DNA from: Idiomarina rhizosphaerae
Lineage (GTDB): Bacteria; Pseudomonadota; Gammaproteobacteria; Enterobacterales; Alteromonadaceae
Length of the DNA: 64,000 bases
NCBI RefSeq assembly: GCF_024159085.1
Contig: NZ_JAMZDE010000008.1
Coordinates: forward strand, 496,001 to 560,000
Direction of reading: 5' to 3'
The number at the start of each line of letters is the position of its first letter. Positions within the stretch are counted from its first letter, which is position 1. Below are positions 16,509-27,901 of this stretch, piece after piece. A program made the position numbers and the translations under genes. Under the pieces are notes generated by a model. It did no database searches, was not told the DNA's origin, and worked only from the letters and a program-made list of their open reading frames with translations.

Positions 16509-18122
16509 TCAGTCAGCTACCTGGCCAGACCGTGCCGCCTGTTTAAAATAGTTTGCCAGAAACGTATCAAAGTCAACGTTGTTGTCTTGCTGGTAACGAT
16601 CTTCAAACGCTTGCTCTGATTCAGCCGCCCATTTAACAAAGTCATCTTGTTGATAGTAACTGAGCGGCTCATTTTTCAATTGCTCGCGATATTGCTTAGC
16701 TAACTGCATACCTAAACTGCTGTTATCGCGGTCTTCTTCTTTGAGCAAGCGTAAAATTTGCCCCGACAAAGTACTTTCCGGATTTAATACCCACTCGTAT
16801 AAATCCGCTAAATGATTCTGATAGACTTTATTGCCTGAACTGTTATCCAGTGCTTTAGCAATTGAAGAGAAATCTGCAAAAAGCTCTTCCAGCCAGTCAG
16901 CCATTAGGCGGTCAATGCCGTTTTGTTGCAAGCTTAAGCGCGGGTCGCGCCCCTGCATAACCACTTTAGTAAAGTTCTTATCGGCTTGCTGCTGCTGTTC
17001 CCAGCTCATTTCTTCGCTTGGCTGTAATAAACAATGCAGAAGCATTAAGTCCAGAAAGTGCATTTGCTGCGCTGTGATACCCACATCGCTAAACGGATTC
17101 ACATCCAGTGCGCGAATCTCGACATATTCTACTCCGCCCCGCTCCAGAGCCTGGCTTGGCGTTTCACCATCGCGGGCTGTCTGTTTAGGGCGAATTGGCG
17201 AGTAGAACTCATTTTCTATCTGCAGAATATTGTCGTTGAGCTGACGGTATTCGTCGCCTACTTTTACACCAATTTTCGAAAACTGCGTAGAGGGCGTTGT
17301 AATTGCGCGACGCAGACCCGTCACATACTCATCCAATGAATTGTACGTAATTTTCAGCGTTGCCTGTTCTTTATTGGTATAACCTAAATCGCTCATTCGC
17401 AACGACGTACCGTAAGGCAAAAATACCGTGCCTTTACCTACCGTATCAAAATTCCACTTCTGCAGAATCTCTTCGTTTTTCGTCTGACTGAAAAACGATT
17501 TACACAAAGCGGGTGAAGCGCCAAACAAGTACGGAATAACCCAGGCAACGCGCTTAAAGTTACGGATGAGAGCGAAATAGCGTTCCGTACGGAAGCTCTG
17601 GTTATTACTGACGCCTTCAATCTCCGCTAATTCTTCCCACATCGCATCGGACACAGAGAAATTGTAATGCACCCCGGCGATAACCTGCATAGTGGCGCCG
17701 TAGCGATATGTCAGACCACGCCGGTAAAGGCTTTTCATACGCCCCGAGTGTGAGTCACCATACTTAGCGATACGAATATCGTCATCTGAGCCAATGTAGC
17801 AAGGCATGCTCATTGGCCATAGCAACTCGTCATCAATGGCATTATAAGCCACTCGATGAATATCACGGAGTTGTGACAGCGTTGTGTCAATATCGGAGGC
17901 AACCGGAGTAATGAACTCAAGTAGGTTCTCTGAGTAATCGGTTGTAATGGTTGGATGGGTCAGGGTTTTTCCCAATTCCCGGGGATGGTCACCCGGCGCC
18001 AGCGTTCCATTTTCTTTTATGCGCAAAGCTTCACGCTCAATACCACGCTTAATGCCTTGCCAAACTGCTGTTTTACCCGATTGCTTAAGCTTTTCGATAA
18101 CTGCTTGAAATGTTGCTTGCAA
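16509..18122 (-). CDS. gshA: Glutamate-cysteine ligase
   Basis: A protein of 537 residues catalysing the first step of glutathione synthesis (gamma-glutamylcysteine formation). It has the proteobacterial GshA segments GIEREALRI near the N-terminus, TDYSENLLEFITP, MPCYIG and GVHYNFS. The length is close to E. coli GshA (518). The start codon is TTG (18122-18120) with GGAG about seven bases upstream; E. coli gshA is also known to begin with UUG. The glutathione made is the cofactor of the frmA-fghA formaldehyde pathway at 62.7-64 kb. gshB is not in the window. Confidence 0.96.
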   Translation of the reverse strand: MQATFQAVIEKLKQSGKTAVWQGIKRGIEREALRIKENGTLAPGDHPRELGKTLTHPTITTDYSENLLEFITPVASDIDTTLSQLRDIHRVAYNAIDDELLWPMSMPCYIGSDDDIRIAKYGDSHSGRMKSLYRRGLTYRYGATMQVIAGVHYNFSVSDAMWEELAEIEGVSNNQSFRTERYFALIRNFKRVAWVIPYLFGASPALCKSFFSQTKNEEILQKWNFDTVGKGTVFLPYGTSLRMSDLGYTNKEQATLKITYNSLDEYVTGLRRAITTPSTQFSKIGVKVGDEYRQLNDNILQIENEFYSPIRPKQTARDGETPSQALERGGVEYVEIRALDVNPFSDVGITAQQMHFLDLMLLHCLLQPSEEMSWEQQQQADKNFTKVVMQGRDPRLSLQQNGIDRLMADWLEELFADFSSIAKALDNSSGNKVYQNHLADLYEWVLNPESTLSGQILRLLKEEDRDNSSLGMQLAKQYREQLKNEPLSYYQQDDFVKWAAESEQAFEDRYQQDNNVDFDTFLANYFKQAARSGQVAD

Positions 18123-18290
18123 AAGACAACTCCATTCACTAAGACGGAAGGTTTTCTGCCGCTAAGCTTACTGGTAATTCGCTAAAAGGTCTATGGTTGT
18201 CACTCTTAATTTGACCACATAACTTGGCGATTACGGCTCAACGTGGCAGACTAGCTGCTGTTTATATAACCTTTCGGTTACGGATCAACC

Positions 18291-20891
18291 ATGAATTCAT
18301 TCTGGACATTTTTACAGCTCATTTTTGTCATTCTTCAGGTAACCAGTCTTGCGTTATATGCCCTGTTACCTGCCCCCTGGAGTGACACTGTATTAGTCGC
18401 GATGATTCTGTTCAGTTTGATTATTGGCATTGTCATTTGGTGGTGGTCCCGGCGCAACGCACTGACAGCGCCTTTTCGGCAACCCTTTTTATCGTCAGAT
18501 TCGTTACAATTGTTTGAACAAGTTTTTAATGACCTGCCAACCCGGGTTTACTGGCGCGATCCCGAGCTAAAACTGTTAGGCGGAAACCGCGCTTTTGCCA
18601 ATGACTTTGGTATTGAACCTGAATCTTTAGCCGGCAAAGCAGATGCTGAAATCGACTCCCTTGCCAGTAATGACGTATTACTGGAGCGCGATAAAAAGAC
18701 CTTTAGTCAGCAAGCACCTTCCGTTAATGCAGAAATCGAACTAAAAGTAAGCGGTAAGAGCCAGTGGGTCGAGCATTCCAGTGTTCCGCTTTACGATGAC
18801 GACCACAATATTATCGGCATTCTCGGTAGCTACTACGACATATCCGGCATTAAGTCGGTTGCAGAAGAAATGGAAAAAGCCAAAGAAACCGCCGAGCGTG
18901 CCAATCAGTCAAAAGGTGAGTTTCTGGCGAACATGAGCCATGAAATTCGCACACCAATTAACGCTATTGTCGGTATGGCAAACCTTTGTCTGAAAACTGA
19001 GCTTACGCAAAAACAAAAACGCTATATAAAAGTCATCGACTCCTCTTCTCAGGCTTTACTGGGAGTAATTAATGACATTCTCGATTTTTCAAAAATTGAC
19101 GCTGGTAAGTTAACTGTCGAGCGCATTCCTTTTGACTTGCAGGATGTTCTGACTTCACTGGCGGATATGTTTGCGTACCGGGCTTACGATAAAGACCTCG
19201 AGTTTATTATTAACTTACCGGCCAATATACCAACGCGTTTAATTGGCGACCCGCTACGCTTGAATCAGGTGCTGGTTAACCTTATCAGTAATGCCATTAA
19301 ATTTACCGAAGACGGTGAAATTAATGTTGCCGTTAACCTGCTGGACAGTTCCCGGGATAATGTTTTATTGCGAATATCGGTTACCGATACCGGTATTGGT
19401 ATGGACGAAGAGCAGCGCGCTAACCTCTTTAAAGCCTTTACTCAGGCAGACACATCTACAACTCGTAAATATGGCGGTACCGGCCTTGGCCTAGCCATTT
19501 CCCGACGTCTTATTCTATTGATGGGCGGCGATATCGGAGTGACCAGTGCAGCCGGTCAGGGCTCGACATTTTACATCGAAGTAGAACTGCCGTTACAGAC
19601 AGAGCAGGACAACAGTCATCATCAGTACCTTTTGCAAAAACTTAAAGGTGTTCGAATTCTCGCCATTGATGACAACTTAAGTACCCGCGAAATGCTGTAT
19701 GAAATGCTGCGCAGTTATCAGGTTGACGTAAAAGTTTGTCGCACAGCTGAACAAGCCCTGCAAGTGTTTCAGCTATCTGTAGAGGACAACAACCCTTATC
19801 AACTGGTTTTGGTTGACTGGCGTTTGCCGGGTATGGATGGCCTGGAGTTTTGCCAGAAAATAACCGAGCGTTATGCAGAAGACATTCGTCCGAAAATGAC
19901 TCTGGCAACGGGCTATTATGCCGAAGAATTATCCGAAAAAGCGAAGCAGGCAGGCGTAAACGATATCATTTCTAAGCCATTTACAGCCTCAACTTTAGGA
20001 CGAAGCCTGACTTCTACTCTGGTTCAGCATGAGCTTCCGGATGAGAACGCTACTGACAATAGTGACGGTATTCCGGAAAGCATTCTGCGAGCGCCTATTT
20101 TAGTCGTAGAAGACAACGAAATTAATCAGCAAGTGGCGCGTGAAATTCTTTCAAGCCATAAGTTTAAAGTCGACATTGCCGAAAATGGTCAACTGGCCGT
20201 AGAAGCTGTGCATAACAAAAATTACTCGCTGGTATTAATGGACATTCAAATGCCGGTTATGGACGGCTTAAAGGCGGCTCGTACCATCCGCACCGATTTC
20301 AATTATCAGCAACTGCCGATTCTGGCAATGACAGCGAATGCGATGAGCGGTGACGAAGAGCGCTCGCTGGCTGCGGGAATGCAGGGACACATTGCAAAAC
20401 CTATTGACGAAAAACAGTTAATTAAAGCCATTGTAAAATGGGCCGTTCCTGGTGACTACACCAATAATCAGCAGCAGGAAAAAGTGCCCGAGCCTAAACA
20501 GGAAGAGGCACCGAAGTCTCCGGTTCGGATACCCCAGGTAAAAGGCATTGAGTTTGAAGCGGCATTAAAACGCTTACAGTACAATGTTGAGCTTTATCTG
20601 AAGTTAGTAGAGCAGTTGTATGAAACCTACCAGGGTAGCGCCACTAAAGTCTCCGACTTTATTACCCGAGGTCAGCATGAAAGTGCGCGCCGCTATTTCC
20701 ATTCATTGAAGGGAGCCGCCGCTAATCTGGGCTTTACACAGTTACAAAGCAAAGCCGCCGACTTAGAGCAATTTATGGCAGAGGGTAACATTGATAAAGT
20801 TGCTGACCAGATCACTGAGCTGGAAAAACGTTTACGCTATGCACATCAAGCCGCAGTAGACTTAGAAGCTATTCAACAACATCAGTCTTGA
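18291..20891 (+). CDS. Hybrid sensor histidine kinase, BarA-like
   Basis: A protein of 866 residues. Two N-terminal membrane spans (about 4-27 and 32-55) have almost no periplasmic loop. They are followed by a PAS domain (about 78-188), HisKA with NMSHEIRTP (His217), HATPase ([24 protein letters not shown]), receiver 1 ([11 protein letters not shown], Asp509), receiver 2 ([11 protein letters not shown], Asp651) and a C-terminal HPt domain ([12 protein letters not shown], His804). The phosphorelay parts of BarA are present, but BarA's periplasmic sensor and HAMP are not evident, and there are two receivers. So sensing is probably cytoplasmic through PAS. CsrA, the usual endpoint of BarA-UvrY signalling, is encoded at 24.9 kb. 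Confidence 0.92.
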   Translation: MNSFWTFLQLIFVILQVTSLALYALLPAPWSDTVLVAMILFSLIIGIVIWWWSRRNALTAPFRQPFLSSDSLQLFEQVFNDLPTRVYWRDPELKLLGGNRAFANDFGIEPESLAGKADAEIDSLASNDVLLERDKKTFSQQAPSVNAEIELKVSGKSQWVEHSSVPLYDDDHNIIGILGSYYDISGIKSVAEEMEKAKETAERANQSKGEFLANMSHEIRTPINAIVGMANLCLKTELTQKQKRYIKVIDSSSQALLGVINDILDFSKIDAGKLTVERIPFDLQDVLTSLADMFAYRAYDKDLEFIINLPANIPTRLIGDPLRLNQVLVNLISNAIKFTEDGEINVAVNLLDSSRDNVLLRISVTDTGIGMDEEQRANLFKAFTQADTSTTRKYGGTGLGLAISRRLILLMGGDIGVTSAAGQGSTFYIEVELPLQTEQDNSHHQYLLQKLKGVRILAIDDNLSTREMLYEMLRSYQVDVKVCRTAEQALQVFQLSVEDNNPYQLVLVDWRLPGMDGLEFCQKITERYAEDIRPKMTLATGYYAEELSEKAKQAGVNDIISKPFTASTLGRSLTSTLVQHELPDENATDNSDGIPESILRAPILVVEDNEINQQVAREILSSHKFKVDIAENGQLAVEAVHNKNYSLVLMDIQMPVMDGLKAARTIRTDFNYQQLPILAMTANAMSGDEERSLAAGMQGHIAKPIDEKQLIKAIVKWAVPGDYTNNQQQEKVPEPKQEEAPKSPVRIPQVKGIEFEAALKRLQYNVELYLKLVEQLYETYQGSATKVSDFITRGQHESARRYFHSLKGAAANLGFTQLQSKAADLEQFMAEGNIDKVADQITELEKRLRYAHQAAVDLEAIQQHQS

Positions 20892-20900
20892 GGAATTACT

Positions 20901-21074
20901 ATGATCCGATATTTTTTTATTATTCCGCTGCTGCTCAGCTTATTTTGGTTGCTGTATTTACGAGCGAATGGCTGGAGCATTAAACAGGGCTATAAAGGTT
21001 TTATTTATATTGCAGTATTAAGCGCTGTCATCGCCGCTTTTTACACGACGATGATGTTTCTTACCGGGAGTTAA
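20901..21074 (+). CDS. Small membrane protein, 57 residues
   Basis: Starts at an ATG preceded by GAGGA, ten bases after the hybrid kinase stop. It begins [19 protein letters not shown] and has two hydrophobic segments (about 3-19 and 34-54) separated by a short polar loop containing KQGYK. Two membrane spans with a small turn are likely. The position suggests cotranscription with the kinase. I do not recognise the family and give no function. Its last four bases overlap the convergent oadB gene. Confidence 0.65.
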   Translation: MIRYFFIIPLLLSLFWLLYLRANGWSIKQGYKGFIYIAVLSAVIAAFYTTMMFLTGS

Positions 21075-22198
21075 ACCAAAGCTAGCAGAACGCCAGCAGC
21101 AACAGCGGATCCCAGCACCCCGGCTACATTTGGTCCCATCGCATGCATTAGCAGGAAGTTATGCTGATTAGCCTGTAAACCAACCTTATTAACCACCCTT
21201 GCAGCCATAGGTACAGCGGAGACTCCAGCAGCACCAATCAACGGATTAATCGGATCTTTACTGAATTTAGCCATTAGTTTCGCCATTAAAATACCACTGG
21301 CAGTTCCTATGGCAAATGCAACGGCACCTAATACCAGAATGCCCAGCGTTTGAAAGCTGAGAAATTGTTCTGCCTGCAATTTAGAGCCCACAGCCAAACC
21401 GAGAAAGATGGTTACAATATTAATCAGCTCGTTCTGAGTGGTTTTCGTTAAGCGTTCCACCACGCCAGATTCACGCATTAAGTTACCCAGACAGAACATG
21501 CCAACCAAAGGCGTTGCTGAAGGCAAAAATAATAGCGTTAACCCCATGGCTATTAGCGGGAAGAAAAGCTTCTCACGCCGAGCTACCGGCCGTAACTGCT
21601 CCATTTTAATTTCACGCTCGGCCTGAGTTGTCAGCAATTTCATTATTGGCGGCTGAATAATAGGCACCAGCGCCATATATGAGTATGCTGCAACAGCAAT
21701 AGCGCCCAATAAATCCGGTGCCAGCTTCGACGCCAGGAAAATAGCAGTGGGGCCATCAGCGCCACCTATAATTGAAATAGCTGCCGCATCGGACATGGAA
21801 AACTCAATGCCAGGTATTCCGTTCAGAGCGATAGCACCAAACAAGGTAGCAAAAATACCGAACTGAGCCGCCCCACCCAAAAACAGCATTTTTGGGTTTG
21901 CTAACAAGGGACCAAAATCTGTTAATGCACCCACTCCCATAAAAATAAGCAAAGGGAAAACACCGGTGTCAATACCAACGCTATACACATAATAAAGAAC
22001 CCCACCTGGCTCGGTGAAGCCACCTAAGGGAATATTTGCCAGTATTGCTCCAAAGCCAATAGGTAATAATAATAAAGGTTCAAATTTCTTTGAGATTGCC
22101 AAATACAACAACAACCCACCCACCAGAATCATGCTGAACTGGCCAAATGTCATTGCAGCAATGCCAGTGGTTTCCCATAAAATCTGCAGCTTCTCCAT
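21071..22198 (-). CDS. oadB: Oxaloacetate decarboxylase (Na+ pump) beta subunit
   Basis: A protein of 375 residues, the integral membrane subunit that couples decarboxylation of carboxybiotin to Na+ export. Very hydrophobic, with about nine or more spans. The segment [13 protein letters not shown] contains the conserved Asp known in this family for Na+ coupling, and [13 protein letters not shown] is also typical. It is the last gene of oadG-oadA-oadB, starting one base after the oadA stop. The system creates a sodium gradient, which is common in marine gammaproteobacteria. Confidence 0.96.
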   Translation of the reverse strand: MEKLQILWETTGIAAMTFGQFSMILVGGLLLYLAISKKFEPLLLLPIGFGAILANIPLGGFTEPGGVLYYVYSVGIDTGVFPLLIFMGVGALTDFGPLLANPKMLFLGGAAQFGIFATLFGAIALNGIPGIEFSMSDAAAISIIGGADGPTAIFLASKLAPDLLGAIAVAAYSYMALVPIIQPPIMKLLTTQAEREIKMEQLRPVARREKLFFPLIAMGLTLLFLPSATPLVGMFCLGNLMRESGVVERLTKTTQNELINIVTIFLGLAVGSKLQAEQFLSFQTLGILVLGAVAFAIGTASGILMAKLMAKFSKDPINPLIGAAGVSAVPMAARVVNKVGLQANQHNFLLMHAMGPNVAGVLGSAVAAGVLLALV

Positions 22199-22199
22199 A

Positions 22200-23999
22200 T
22201 TAGCCTACCGTCACCAGAGCATCACCTACGGTCACCGCATCACCTTCTTTTACATGAAGAGACTGAACAGTGCCATCTTTTGGTGCTTTAATATCGGTTT
22301 CCATTTTCATCGCTTCCATTACTAAGACAACGTCGCCGGCTTTAATTGCAGCGCCTTCTTTGGCAACAACTTTAAAAATATTACCGGCTAATGGCGCTTT
22401 TATGGTTTCACCCTCGCCTGAACCACCTGATGATTCCTGTGATGATTGTGACGACTCTGCTGAGGATGATGATTTCACCGAATCCAACTGGCCGGTTGCA
22501 CCAACTTTCACATTATAACGCTTACCCTCAACCTCAACTTCGTATTGCTCAACATCTCCGTCCGCCTTTGGAGTTGCCTTCTCTGTAGATTCCGTTTTCT
22601 CTTCAGGCTCCTCTCCGGGCACCGGCTCAAAAGCATCCGGGTTATCACGGTTTTTCAGGAATTTAAGCCCAATTTGCGGAAACAATGCGTAAGTTAAAAC
22701 ATCATCAATAACATCATCAGCTAAACGAATATCTTCTTCAGTCGCTTTATCTTTTAGCTCTTTGGTAAGCGCATCCAGTTCGTTATCCAGTAAGTCGGCT
22801 GGGCGGCAGGTAATAGCCTCTTCGCCGTCCAGGACACGCTTCTGCAGGTCTTTATTAACCTCGGCGGCGGTTGCACCATATTCGCCTTTCAGAACTGCAG
22901 CAGTTTCTTTAGAAATATTCTCATAACGTTCACCGCTCAACACGTTCAGAACCGCCTGGGTTCCGACAATTTGTGAGGTTGGCGTAACCAGAGGGATAAA
23001 TCCAAGGTCTTCACGTACCTTCGGAATCTCTTTTAAGACTTCATCAAACTTATCCAGCGCACCCTGCTCTTTTAACTGTCCTTCCATATTTGTCAGCATA
23101 CCGCCCGGCACCTGAGCCAGAAGAATACGCGCATCAACCCCTTTGAGAGAACCTTCGAACTTAGCGTATTTCTTACGAACGTCGCGGAAATAGCTGGCCA
23201 CTTCAGCTAAGTCAGGTAATGACAAGCCCGTGTCCCGGTCCGTATTCTCTGTCATTGCAACCAGGGTTTCTGTTGGCGAGTGGCCGTAAGTCATGCTCAT
23301 TGACGAAATGGCGGTATCCAGCATATCGATGCCAGCATCAATGGCTTTTTGGTAGGTTGCCACACTTAAGCCCGTTGTTGCGTGACACTGCATGGCAATT
23401 GGCAAGTCAGTATTTTTCTTCAACGCGCTAACCAGTTCATAGGCATCGTTAGGTCTTAACAAGCCCGCCATGTCTTTAATGAATAACGAGTCACAGCCTA
23501 AATCTTCTAATTCCTGTGCCATTGCCACCCATTTATCCAGGGTATGAACCGGGCTGACAGTGTAAGCGAGAGTGCCCTGCGCGTGGCCATCAACGTCTTT
23601 TGCAGCCTTTATCGCGGTTTTTAAGTTACGAACATCGTTCATCGCGTCAAAAATACGGAAAACATCAACACCATTTTCCTTTGCACGCTCGACAAAACGC
23701 TTCACCACGTCATCGGCGTAATGCCTATATCCCAGCAAGTTTTGCCCTCGAAGCAGCATTTGCTGACGAGTATTCGGCATAGCCTTTTTTAGTTCACGAA
23801 TGCGTTCCCAGGGGTCTTCACCAAGGTAGCGAATACAAGAATCAAAAGTCGCACCACCCCAGGACTCCATTGACCAGTAGCCGATGCTGTCGAGCTTTTC
23901 AGCAATGGGAAGCATGTCGTCCAGGCGCATGCGCGTTGCGAGTAGTGACTGATGTGCGTCACGAAGCACCAACTCTGTTAGTAACAGGGGTTTACTCAT
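22200..23999 (-). CDS. oadA: Oxaloacetate decarboxylase alpha subunit, biotin-containing
   Basis: A protein of 599 residues. The carboxyltransferase TIM barrel (about 1-270) begins [17 protein letters not shown], with the metal-binding Asp. A conserved PYC/OADA domain follows (to about 480), then a Ser/Glu-rich flexible linker and the biotinyl domain, with biotinylated Lys565 in [10 protein letters not shown]. It transfers the carboxyl group of oxaloacetate to biotin. Its start overlaps the oadG stop (TAATG). The order G-A-B matches the classical operon. Other biotin enzymes such as pyruvate carboxylase lack this membrane-partner context. Confidence 0.97.
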   Translation of the reverse strand: MSKPLLLTELVLRDAHQSLLATRMRLDDMLPIAEKLDSIGYWSMESWGGATFDSCIRYLGEDPWERIRELKKAMPNTRQQMLLRGQNLLGYRHYADDVVKRFVERAKENGVDVFRIFDAMNDVRNLKTAIKAAKDVDGHAQGTLAYTVSPVHTLDKWVAMAQELEDLGCDSLFIKDMAGLLRPNDAYELVSALKKNTDLPIAMQCHATTGLSVATYQKAIDAGIDMLDTAISSMSMTYGHSPTETLVAMTENTDRDTGLSLPDLAEVASYFRDVRKKYAKFEGSLKGVDARILLAQVPGGMLTNMEGQLKEQGALDKFDEVLKEIPKVREDLGFIPLVTPTSQIVGTQAVLNVLSGERYENISKETAAVLKGEYGATAAEVNKDLQKRVLDGEEAITCRPADLLDNELDALTKELKDKATEEDIRLADDVIDDVLTYALFPQIGLKFLKNRDNPDAFEPVPGEEPEEKTESTEKATPKADGDVEQYEVEVEGKRYNVKVGATGQLDSVKSSSSAESSQSSQESSGGSGEGETIKAPLAGNIFKVVAKEGAAIKAGDVVLVMEAMKMETDIKAPKDGTVQSLHVKEGDAVTVGDALVTVG

Positions 24000-24259
24000 T
24001 ATGATTTCTCCTTGTTATTCGCTGCTTTTTTGCCTCGACGGTAACTGTGTACCGCAGCAGAAATTGCAGCCAGTACCGCAGGACTTGCTGCATCAGAGTT
24101 ATTACCCTCGACTGAAGGCTGGGTACTGGCAACAGGCTCTGGTGTTGGGATCAAGCGTTTCATAACGCTCATGGCAACGACCAGTAAGCAAAGAAAGATG
24201 ATGACTGCGCCCATACCGACCAGCATGAGTTGCGCAGCTTGACTGAGCAATTCTGACAC
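23999..24259 (-). CDS. oadG: Oxaloacetate decarboxylase gamma subunit
   Basis: A protein of 86 residues with one N-terminal membrane helix (about 12-33: [16 protein letters not shown]) followed by a short soluble tail ending in a basic stretch ([10 protein letters not shown]). The gamma subunit holds the alpha and beta subunits together and can bind Zn through its C-terminal tail. First gene of the oad operon and overlapping oadA by one base. The homology is mainly topological, as usual for this poorly conserved subunit, but context makes the call firm. Confidence 0.9.
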   Translation of the reverse strand: MSELLSQAAQLMLVGMGAVIIFLCLLVVAMSVMKRLIPTPEPVASTQPSVEGNNSDAASPAVLAAISAAVHSYRRGKKAANNKEKS

Positions 24260-24434
24260 GAAGCACTCCTGATTGGTTGCTAAGGTATTGTTATAAAATT
24301 ATTAAATACCATGGTAGCAAGTCACGCAAGGAGATACAGCAGTAAATAGTGGGTATTCAGGATTTAAATGAGATTAAAAAGTATTCAAACGGACTAATGA
24401 GCAAAGAAGATAATAAAGGGGATATAAAGAAGAA

Positions 24435-24511
24435 TGGCGCGCTCGGGAGGACTCGAACCTCCAACCGCCTGGTTCGTAGCCAGGTACTCTATCCAGTTGA
24501 GCTACGAGCGC
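24435..24511 (-). tRNA. tRNA-Arg (anticodon ACG), downstream copy
   Basis: 77 bases including encoded CCA. Acceptor GCGCTCG pairs with CGAGCGC; anticodon stem CCTGG/CCAGG; loop CTACGAA gives ACG (inosine at the wobble position is expected). T arm GGAGG/CCTCC. It differs from the second copy at three positions in the D loop, variable region and T loop. Confidence 0.96.
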
Positions 24512-24532
24512 GTATTCAGGTTAGTAACAATA

Positions 24533-24609
24533 TGGCGCGCTCGGGAGGATTCGAACCTCCGACCGCCTGGTTCGTAGCCAGGTACTCTATCCAGCTGAGC
24601 TACGAGCGC
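24533..24609 (-). tRNA. tRNA-Arg (anticodon ACG), upstream copy
   Basis: 77 bases with encoded CCA, same acceptor, anticodon loop CTACGAA and T arm as the neighbouring copy. It lies 21 bases upstream of that copy and 21 bases downstream of tRNA-Ser on the minus strand, so all three probably come from one transcript. Confidence 0.96.
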
Positions 24610-24630
24610 GTAATTGTTACTGTAAACGAC

Positions 24631-24723
24631 TGGCGGAGAGGGAGGGATTCGAACCCTCGATAGGGCTACAAACCCTATACTCCCTTAGCAGGGGAGCGCC
24701 TTCAGCCACTCGGCCACCTCTCC
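24631..24723 (-). tRNA. tRNA-Ser (anticodon GCT)
   Basis: 93 bases with encoded CCA. Acceptor GGAGAGG, anticodon loop CTGCTAA (GCT), and the long variable arm expected of a type II tRNA (TATAGGGTTTG, TAGCCCTA). First tRNA of the Ser-Arg-Arg cluster. In E. coli the equivalent serV-argV cluster also follows csrA. Confidence 0.96.
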
Positions 24724-24740
24724 AAATCGTTGTGGCGTGA

Positions 24741-24768
24741 ATTCTAGCGATGTTGGCAATAATGTCAA
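24741..24768 (-). promoter_or_regulatory. Predicted promoter of the Ser-Arg-Arg tRNA cluster
   Basis: On the minus strand TTGACA (24768-24763), 16 bases, then TAGAAT (24746-24741), about 18 bases before the mature tRNA-Ser 5' end. Near-consensus sigma-70 elements, as expected for stable RNA. Confidence 0.75.
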
Positions 24769-24846
24769 TCGCTTTTTTAAAAACTAGGGTTTAAGTGTGG
24801 GATAATTGACCATCTCGTGTGATTTTTCTTCAGAATGCTCAAAAAC

Positions 24847-24875
24847 ATAAAAAAAGACCGGCTTTCGCCGGTCTT
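24847..24875 (-). terminator. Intrinsic terminator after csrA
   Basis: AAGACCGGC and GCCGGTCTT form a nine-base stem around TTTC. On the minus strand a T run follows (complement of 24848-24855). It ends csrA transcription ahead of the tRNA cluster. Confidence 0.85.
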
Positions 24876-24885
24876 GTCTAATCAC

Positions 24886-25074
24886 TTATTCTTTATCTTG
24901 CTCATCGTCTTTTTCAGACTGAATACGCATGTATATTTCTTCGCGATGAACGGAAACGTCTTTCGGGGCATTAACACCAATACGTACTTGGTTTCCCTTA
25001 ACGCCGAGAACGGTGACCGAAACATCATCACCTATCATTAATGTTTCACCTACACGGCGAGTTAAAATTAGCAT
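24886..25074 (-). CDS. csrA: Carbon storage regulator CsrA
   Basis: A protein of 62 residues, the standard CsrA length (E. coli 61), starting [18 protein letters not shown]. The RNA-binding ends are present: LTRR at the N-terminus and VHREEIY near residue 45. It is a dimeric post-transcriptional regulator that binds GGA motifs in mRNA leaders. The start is set by GGAG seven bases upstream; an upstream ATG in the same frame would overlap the ribosome binding site. It lies between alaS and the tRNA-Ser/Arg cluster, as in E. coli. Confidence 0.97.
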   Translation of the reverse strand: MLILTRRVGETLMIGDDVSVTVLGVKGNQVRIGVNAPKDVSVHREEIYMRIQSEKDDEQDKE

Positions 25075-25222
25075 AGATTGCTCCTTCAATACTGTTCCGA
25101 TTCTTACCGCGAATATCGAACTTTTCCCTGAACTGGCGTAAGCAGTCTACCAACACTGAGAGTGATTACACTATAACGAAGCGCATAATCCTTCGTTGTG
25201 TTTTGAACTCTTACAGAGAAAG

Positions 25223-27820
25223 CTAAAGCTGTTGCTGTAACCAAGTTGTCGCAGTAGCCAATGCCTCATTTAGCTGTTCCGGGAGTGAACCACCTGCCTG
25301 CGCCATATCAGGGCGACCTCCGCCCTTGCCGCCGACAACATTTGCAGCCTGATTCACGATATCTCCTGCTTTAACTTTAGACGTTAAATCGGTAGTAACG
25401 CCAGCAATTAAACTGACTTTATCACCGTTTGCAGTTCCCAATAATACGATGCCTGAGCCCATTTGGTTCTTCAGATCATCAACTAATCCGCGCAAAGATT
25501 TCGGATCGGCCTGATCTAGCTCTGCAATGATTGCTTTAACCCCATTAATATCAACAGCCTGAGCGATTAATCCACCACCGGCCTGCTGTGCCAGTTTTTG
25601 TTGCAGTTGCTCGTTCTTACGCTCTAATTCACGGAACTTATGCTGCAACTGCTGGACTTTATCGGCCACAGAGCTTGGTTCTGTCTTCAACTCTCCAGCA
25701 ATTTTCTGCAATACACTTTGCTGCTGCTGAGTATACCGTACTGCGGCTTCTCCGGTTACCACTTCAATACGACGCACACCAGAAGCAATACCGCCTTCTG
25801 AGGTTATTCTGAATAAACCGATATCGCCTGTAGCTTTGACATGAGTACCGCCGCATAGCTCCATGGAGAAATCCCCCATGCGCACAACTCGTACTTGCTC
25901 GTCATACTTTTCGCCAAACAAAGCCATTGCGCCGGCTTCTTTTGCTTCATCAATGGCCATAAGCTCGGTTTGCAGTGGCAGGTTAGCGCGAACTTGTGCA
26001 TTTACCTCACGCTCTAATTGAGCCAACTGCTCAGTCGTCACAGGTTCAAAGTGCGAGAAATCAAAACGCATTTTGTCCGCTTCGACCAAAGAACCTTTTT
26101 GCGTAACGTGCTCGCCCAGCAAGTTTCTAAGCGCTGCGTGCAGCAAATGTGTTGCCGAGTGGTTGCGTTTAATATTCTCCCGACGCTCAGAATCAATTTC
26201 AGCTTTTACGCTGTCGTTGAGCTTAACCGCAGCTTTCGCTACGCCGTGGTGCGCTATCGCTTTACCAATGTATTGAGTGTCTGTGACTTCAAATGCCGGT
26301 CCGTTGGCAACCAAAATACCTTTGTCGCCAATCTGACCACCACTTTCTGCATAAAACGGCGTTTCTGATAAAACCACAATGCCGTTATCGCCCGCCTGCA
26401 ACTGCTCTACCGGCTTACCATCCTTAAATAACTCGACCACTTTTGCCTGCCCGGCAACGTTATCGTAACCAGTAAATGCGGTTTTATTGTCAGATTTAAG
26501 CTGTTGATTATAATCCATGCCAAACTGAGAAGCTTGTTGAGCCCGCTGACGCTGCTCTGACATAGCCTGCTCGAAGCCTTGTTCATCAACTGTTAATTCC
26601 TGCTCACGGGCAATATCTGCAGTTAAATCAACCGGAAAGCCATAAGTGTCATAGAGTTTGAATACCACGTCGCCCGGTATGACATTACCTTTCAGCTCGG
26701 CAATTTCGTCTGACAAAATTGCCAGGCCACGCTCAAGTGTGCGCGCAAACTGCTGCTCTTCGCGTTCCAGGGCGTCTTTAATAATTTGCTTCTTCTGCTC
26801 CAGTTCAGGATACGCTTCACCCATCTGACGAGCCAACTCGTCTACCAAACGGAAAAAGAAGGTGTCTTTAGCGCCCAGTAAGTGCCCGTGCCGCACGGCT
26901 CTGCGTATTATACGGCGCAGAACATAACCGCGGCCTTCGTTTGATGGCATAACACCATCGGTAATCAAGAAGGAGCATGAACGAATATGATCGGCGATAA
27001 CGCGTAATGATTTATTATCCAGATCATCGGTGCCAATAATTTCAGCCGCCGCTTTAATCAGCGCCTGGAACAAATCAATTTCATAGTTACTGTGAACGTT
27101 CTGCATAATGGCAGAAATACGCTCCAGCCCCATGCCCGTATCAATGGAAGGATCAGGCAAAGGCTCTAAGGTACCGTCAGCCTGACGGTTATATTGCATA
27201 AAGACCAGGTTCCAAATCTCGATGTAACGATCACCGTCTTCTTCAGGGGTTCCCGGAGGACCGCCCCATACTTCTTCACCGTGGTCATAAAACACTTCAG
27301 AGCATGGACCACAAGGCCCGGTGTCACCCATAGACCAGAAGTTGTCTTTTTCACCAATACGCGAAATACGATCTTCCGGTACGCCAATATCTTTAGCCCA
27401 TATGTCATAGGCTTCATCATCTTCGGTGAACACTGTTACCCAGAGCTTTTCAGCCGGCAGCTTCAACTCTTTGGTTAAAAAGTCCCAGGCATACTGAATG
27501 GCTTGTTTTTTAAAATAGTCACCAAAACTGAAGTTACCCATCATTTCAAAGAAAGTGTGATGACGGGCTGTGTACCCAACATTCTCTAAATCGTTATGTT
27601 TACCGCCGGCACGCAGACAACGCTGCGCAGAAGTGGCTTTATCATAACGACGTTTATCAGTACCCAGAAAAACGTCTTTAAATGGAACCATACCTGCATT
27701 GGTAAATAACAAGGTGGGATCGTTGCCGGGAATCATTGATGCTGAAGGAACTTTTTCGTGTCCTCGTTCAGCAAAGTAATTTAAAAATGCATCACGAATT
27801 TGGGCACTGTTCATGCTCAT
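25223..27820 (-). CDS. alaS: Alanyl-tRNA synthetase
   Basis: A protein of 865 residues, close to E. coli AlaS (876). The class II aminoacylation domain begins [14 protein letters not shown]. The editing domain has [11 protein letters not shown] and CGGTHV, the four zinc-binding positions. A coiled coil (about 725-755, rich in Gln and Glu) and the C-Ala domain ending [12 protein letters not shown] follow. The ATG at 27820 is chosen on homology; AGGA lies about eight bases upstream. It sits between recX and csrA on the same strand. Confidence 0.98.
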   Translation of the reverse strand: MSMNSAQIRDAFLNYFAERGHEKVPSASMIPGNDPTLLFTNAGMVPFKDVFLGTDKRRYDKATSAQRCLRAGGKHNDLENVGYTARHHTFFEMMGNFSFGDYFKKQAIQYAWDFLTKELKLPAEKLWVTVFTEDDEAYDIWAKDIGVPEDRISRIGEKDNFWSMGDTGPCGPCSEVFYDHGEEVWGGPPGTPEEDGDRYIEIWNLVFMQYNRQADGTLEPLPDPSIDTGMGLERISAIMQNVHSNYEIDLFQALIKAAAEIIGTDDLDNKSLRVIADHIRSCSFLITDGVMPSNEGRGYVLRRIIRRAVRHGHLLGAKDTFFFRLVDELARQMGEAYPELEQKKQIIKDALEREEQQFARTLERGLAILSDEIAELKGNVIPGDVVFKLYDTYGFPVDLTADIAREQELTVDEQGFEQAMSEQRQRAQQASQFGMDYNQQLKSDNKTAFTGYDNVAGQAKVVELFKDGKPVEQLQAGDNGIVVLSETPFYAESGGQIGDKGILVANGPAFEVTDTQYIGKAIAHHGVAKAAVKLNDSVKAEIDSERRENIKRNHSATHLLHAALRNLLGEHVTQKGSLVEADKMRFDFSHFEPVTTEQLAQLEREVNAQVRANLPLQTELMAIDEAKEAGAMALFGEKYDEQVRVVRMGDFSMELCGGTHVKATGDIGLFRITSEGGIASGVRRIEVVTGEAAVRYTQQQQSVLQKIAGELKTEPSSVADKVQQLQHKFRELERKNEQLQQKLAQQAGGGLIAQAVDINGVKAIIAELDQADPKSLRGLVDDLKNQMGSGIVLLGTANGDKVSLIAGVTTDLTSKVKAGDIVNQAANVVGGKGGGRPDMAQAGGSLPEQLNEALATATTWLQQQL

Positions 27821-27901
27821 ATTGAGTCCTACTTTTCTTAACTGAGTGACTTTGGATCAAGGTTTTAATGCTCTAAGACTATCACGAAGTAGCCGTCTAG
27901 C

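Noticed and set aside
24349-24723. A translated frame across the tRNA-Arg/Ser region and repeats within it
   Set aside because: The repeats are tRNA genes, not a coding repeat or CRISPR.
25175-25197. Inverted repeat AACGAAG / CTTCGTT downstream of alaS
   Set aside because: Possible alaS terminator, but the following bases are not T-rich on the minus strand and the nine-base loop is long, so I do not call it.
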